9,176 nucleotides of DNA from Elusimicrobia bacterium RIFCSPHIGHO2_02_FULL_57_9 (lineage in GTDB: Bacteria; Elusimicrobiota; Elusimicrobia; UBA1565; UBA9628), in NCBI GenBank assembly GCA_001800015.1, contig MGUO01000085.1, positions 8,744-17,919 on the forward strand, given 5' to 3'. This document shows positions 6,888 through 9,176 of this stretch, piece by piece. The position numbers and the translations under genes were made by a program. The notes under the pieces were generated by a model, which saw only the letters and a program-made list of their open reading frames with translations, searched no databases and had not been told where the DNA came from. Position 1 is the first letter of the stretch; each line of letters opens with the position of its first letter.

Positions 6888-6949
6888 GCATCTCGTTCGC
6901 AACAAGTAAATTCCTAAAGCAAAAAGTCGCCTTCCTTTTCTCAAAATAT
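6888..6949. other. Short AT-rich intergenic stretch after the AbiE-like pair
   Basis: This gap leads into the second palindrome repeat. I see no convincing terminator: AAAAG and CTTTT (about 6922-6938) could pair only weakly. No good -35 hexamer lies 16-18 bases before the TATAAT at 6951. Confidence 0.4.
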
Positions 6950-6976
6950 ATATAATGTTCAAACATTGAACAAACT
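6950..6976 (+). repeat. 27-base palindrome-bearing repeat, copy 2, with TATAAT box
   Basis: TATAAT (6951-6956) is joined to TGTTCAA (6956-6962), spacer ACA, TTGAACA (6966-6972), followed by AACT. It matches 2077-2103 at 26 of 27 positions; the difference (C at 6964) falls in the spacer, so both arms stay intact. Its first ten bases TATAATGTTC also match the AbiE-pair promoter (4974-4983). The right arm contains the TTG proposed as start codon of the next gene. Likely a -10 box plus operator, or a dispersed repeat; the regulator is unknown. Confidence 0.72.
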
Positions 6977-8012
6977 CGCCCCCACGCCGCAAAAGCGCGC
7001 AACGCTCATCCGCGACGCCGCCATAGCTCGAACCGTGGTTTTAGTCAACGGCATTCCCGGCTGCGGCAAAACCCTGCTTTCCTCCATAGTCTCAAGCTTA
7101 GACCGCTTGGAACTGGAAAAGTACAACTACCCTCTTGAATGCGCTTGCCAGCTGAATTTCCTGGGCAAAATGGAGCTTGAAGCCGCCGTCTACATGGTGC
7201 GCATGCTCTGCGACCTCGACCTCTATCAAATGATGATGTCGAGAGAAACCAATTTCCGCTATTCGGACCTTTCCGGGGTTTTCAGCAACCCGCGCCCCTG
7301 GCGCTATGTAAAGCGGCTTTTCGGGCCCGGGGATAAGGCAGTTTTGGCCAAAGTCGAAAACGAAAAGCCCATTCTCAACCTGGTGACCCACAACCTGCTG
7401 TCCGTTGGAGAACCGCTTTTCGAAGCGCTGGGCGAGCGCCTGCGCTTAATCGAGGTCGTGCGTCATCCTCTTTACACGCTCAAACAGTGGCGGGTATTTA
7501 TGCCGTTGTACGCGAAAGACCCGCGCAATTTTTCACCCTGGATTGAATTCGATGGCCAGGCCCTCCCTTGGTTTGCAAAAAACTGGGAAGACCTTTATCT
7601 GCGCTCAAACATGATGGACCGCGTTATTCACTCGATAGACCATCTGCTTACGCTCTGCGGCGGCGTCTACCAGAAGCTTCCGGAAGAACAGAAAAAGCGC
7701 GTCATGCTCATTCCCTTTGAGCCTTTCGTTCTCAAAACCGCCCCTTATATTGAGAAGCTGCTTTCTTTCATCGGCACAACCGGTGGAACGGCGCTGGCCA
7801 AGGAAATGAAACGCCAAAAAGTGCCGCGGGGAAAAATCGCCGACGGCATCGATCTCAAGATCTACCGTCAATACGGCTGGCGGCCCGCGCAGGGGGATGA
7901 GGCAGCCGAGCTTAAGGCCCGCCGCGATTTCGCCGCGGCCGAAGCCACCCCTGAAGCCATGGCCGTTTTGGACCGACTCTGCCGCGAGTACGAGGCCAAA
8001 TACCCGGTATGA
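6966..8012 (+). CDS. P-loop, sulfotransferase-like protein of unknown substrate
   Basis: A protein of up to 348 residues. VVLVNGIPGCGKTLLSS includes a full Walker A motif GxxxxGKT (residues 29-36). LIEVVRHPLYTLKQW (161-175) resembles the 3'-phosphate-binding segment of PAPS sulfotransferases. MLIPFEPFVLKTAPYIEKLLSFIG (from 247) resembles the later part of the same fold. It may be a cytoplasmic sulfotransferase or kinase-like enzyme modifying the glycan or its precursor; a true Walker A is unusual for a sulfotransferase, so function stays open. The start is uncertain: TTG 6966 lies inside the palindrome and almost at the expected transcription start. The only other early candidate, GTG 7035, begins right at the first strand of the P-loop. 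The stop overlaps the ABC gene as ATGA, so the two are probably co-expressed. Confidence 0.68.
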   Translation: MNKLAPTPQKRATLIRDAAIARTVVLVNGIPGCGKTLLSSIVSSLDRLELEKYNYPLECACQLNFLGKMELEAAVYMVRMLCDLDLYQMMMSRETNFRYSDLSGVFSNPRPWRYVKRLFGPGDKAVLAKVENEKPILNLVTHNLLSVGEPLFEALGERLRLIEVVRHPLYTLKQWRVFMPLYAKDPRNFSPWIEFDGQALPWFAKNWEDLYLRSNMMDRVIHSIDHLLTLCGGVYQKLPEEQKKRVMLIPFEPFVLKTAPYIEKLLSFIGTTGGTALAKEMKRQKVPRGKIADGIDLKIYRQYGWRPAQGDEAAELKARRDFAAAEATPEAMAVLDRLCREYEAKYPV

Positions 8013-9176
8013 CGCCAAATCAGCGCGCCATTATATTCGGCTTCCTGAAAGCGCAGTGGAAAGATTATCTGTCTATTTTTATCCTAAGCGCCGCCACCGC
8101 GGCGATTGAAGCTTCCGCCGTGGTCTCGGTGATTCCATTTTTCCGCATTCTGCTTGATTCCTCCCAGCCCGCCGGCCGCGTGGGCCTGTTGGGCCGATTC
8201 ATCGAGAAAGCGACCGCCCTGCTGCCCTTTTCCGATCCCTTGGCCGGCATGTGCGCGCTCATCATCGGCCTGACGCTCGGCAAGTCCTTGATGCGGCAGT
8301 TCACCGATTATCGCATCGCTCAGACCACGGCCGCGGCGCTGTATAACATCAAGAAGATGATTTTGGACTGTTACGCGCGGGCGCCCTATCAGTACTTCCT
8401 GAGCACCAAACAGGGGCGCATGGCTTATATCGCCCTGACCGGCTCGCTGGGCCTGGCCTTTCTGCTGCAGAAAGTCCCCAAAATCCTGACCGAGAGCCTG
8501 CGCGTGGTTTTGTTCCTCGGCCTGCTTTTTTGGCTTGATTACCGGGTCACTTCGGTTTTATTGCTGTTGGGAGCCCTGATCTTCTTCGCGTTGAGCTCGC
8601 TTAACCGCCTGACCTACCATTATGGCGCTCAAAAAACCGAGGCCAGTGCCGAGCAGGCCGTGATCTTCAATGAATTCGTCAACGGCATCAAGCAATTGAC
8701 CGTGTTTGGCGTTAAAAAAAAGTGGCTTGAGCGCTTCCACGACGCCAGCCGGGCTTACGGACGCGCCTTCGTGAAAAACCTGACCCTGCAGTCGGTGACC
8801 GGGCCTTTCGTTGAAACCGCGGCCATGACCATGATTTTCGGCTCGGTGTTGACGCTTAAATGGCTTTCGCCGGCTCAGATTACAGCCAATTTGCCGCTGA
8901 TGGCCGGCTTTGCCATGGCCGCGGTCAAGCTCTTGCCTTCTTTTACCCAAATCAGCGTGGCGCGCATGGAGTTTATCAGCAACCTGCCCGACATGGAGGC
9001 CGTGCATTCGGTGCGGGAAGAAATCGTGGCTCAGGCGCCCGCAGGGCAGGGCCGCCGCTTCACTTCACTTTCCTCCGGCATCCGCTTGGCCGAGGTTGAT
9101 TTCAACTACCCGGAACGCGAAAAATTGCTGCATGGCGTTTCACTAGAGATTCCCAAGAATAAAACCTTAGCCAAGC
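8009..9176 (+). CDS. ABC exporter, fused permease/ATPase (3'-truncated by window end)
   Basis: The frame is open from ATG 8009 to the end of the window (389 codons, no stop). Hydrophobic segments lie near residues 17-45, 73-95, 160-195 and 270-315, consistent with the six-helix type I exporter domain with paired helices. The nucleotide-binding domain begins at about 353 with IRLAEVDFNYPEREKLLHGVSLEIP, including the A-loop Tyr367. The window stops just before the Walker A motif. Relatives such as MsbA and PglK flip lipids or lipid-linked oligosaccharides across the inner membrane. In this cluster it probably translocates the assembled glycan intermediate or exports a lipid-linked product (inference). 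It overlaps the P-loop gene as ATGA; a weak GAGG (7992-7995) is 13 bases upstream. Confidence 0.88.
   Translation, partial: MTPNQRAIIFGFLKAQWKDYLSIFILSAATAAIEASAVVSVIPFFRILLDSSQPAGRVGLLGRFIEKATALLPFSDPLAGMCALIIGLTLGKSLMRQFTDYRIAQTTAAALYNIKKMILDCYARAPYQYFLSTKQGRMAYIALTGSLGLAFLLQKVPKILTESLRVVLFLGLLFWLDYRVTSVLLLLGALIFFALSSLNRLTYHYGAQKTEASAEQAVIFNEFVNGIKQLTVFGVKKKWLERFHDASRAYGRAFVKNLTLQSVTGPFVETAAMTMIFGSVLTLKWLSPAQITANLPLMAGFAMAAVKLLPSFTQISVARMEFISNLPDMEAVHSVREEIVAQAPAGQGRRFTSLSSGIRLAEVDFNYPEREKLLHGVSLEIPKNKTLAK

Noticed and set aside
6922..6938. Possible hairpin between AAAAG and CTTTT after the nucleotidyltransferase gene
   Set aside because: The stem is short and AT-only apart from one pair, with no useful T-tract; too weak to call a terminator.
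8558..9007. Reverse-strand frame of 149 codons near the window end
   Set aside because: It is antisense to the transmembrane part of the ABC exporter, whose plus-strand frame is uninterrupted and recognisable.
1..9176. tRNA, rRNA, CRISPR array, insertion sequence or transposase
   Set aside because: No regularly spaced repeats, no cloverleaf-like intergenic segments and no transposase motifs were seen; gaps longer than 100 bases do not occur.

Overview
This window holds most of a compact, plus-strand surface-glycan gene cluster interrupted by a two-gene toxin-antitoxin-like module. The cluster features are sialic-acid-type (nonulosonate) synthesis, a cyclitol/sugar-modification trio, and an ABC exporter. 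GC content is fairly high, genes are tightly packed with 4-8 base overlaps, and the short gaps are strikingly AT-rich. This suits a Gram-negative-type bacterium or an environmental metagenome-derived genome. No marker gene is present, so I do not assign a phylum.

Layout. Positions 1-2082 carry the tail of a NeuB-like nonulosonate synthase, a NeuC-like UDP-GlcNAc 2-epimerase and a NeuD-like hexapeptide acetyltransferase. A 30-base gap with a near-perfect palindrome follows. Positions 2113-4929 carry a FabG-like short-chain dehydrogenase, a 3-dehydroquinate-synthase-family cyclase and a Gfo/Idh/MocA oxidoreductase, each overlapping the next. Positions 4930-5005 hold a consensus sigma70-type promoter with an overlapping operator-like inverted repeat. 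Positions 5006-6887 hold an AbiEi-family regulator and an AbiEii-like nucleotidyltransferase. Positions 6888-6965 are AT-rich and contain a second copy of the palindrome. Positions 6966-9176 hold a P-loop/sulfotransferase-like protein and an ABC exporter cut off by the window just before its Walker A motif. The reverse strand shows only shadow frames.

How the genes fit together. NeuC would supply a ManNAc-type sugar (or a related 6-deoxy sugar), NeuB would condense it with phosphoenolpyruvate, and NeuD could acylate the sugar. The SDR, cyclase and Gfo/Idh genes look like one translationally coupled unit making or decorating a second, perhaps carbocyclic, building block. The P-loop protein may be a glycan-modifying transferase, and the ABC protein likely flips or exports the lipid-linked product. 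No CMP-transferase (NeuA) is visible, so it must lie outside the window or be absent.

Most notable is a 27-base element, 26/27 identical between 2077-2103 and 6950-6976. It joins a TATAAT box to a 17-base palindrome (TGTTCAA-AYA-TTGAACA). Its first ten bases (TATAATGTTC) recur at the promoter of the toxin-antitoxin-like pair, so that pair is bounded on both sides by TATAATGTTC.
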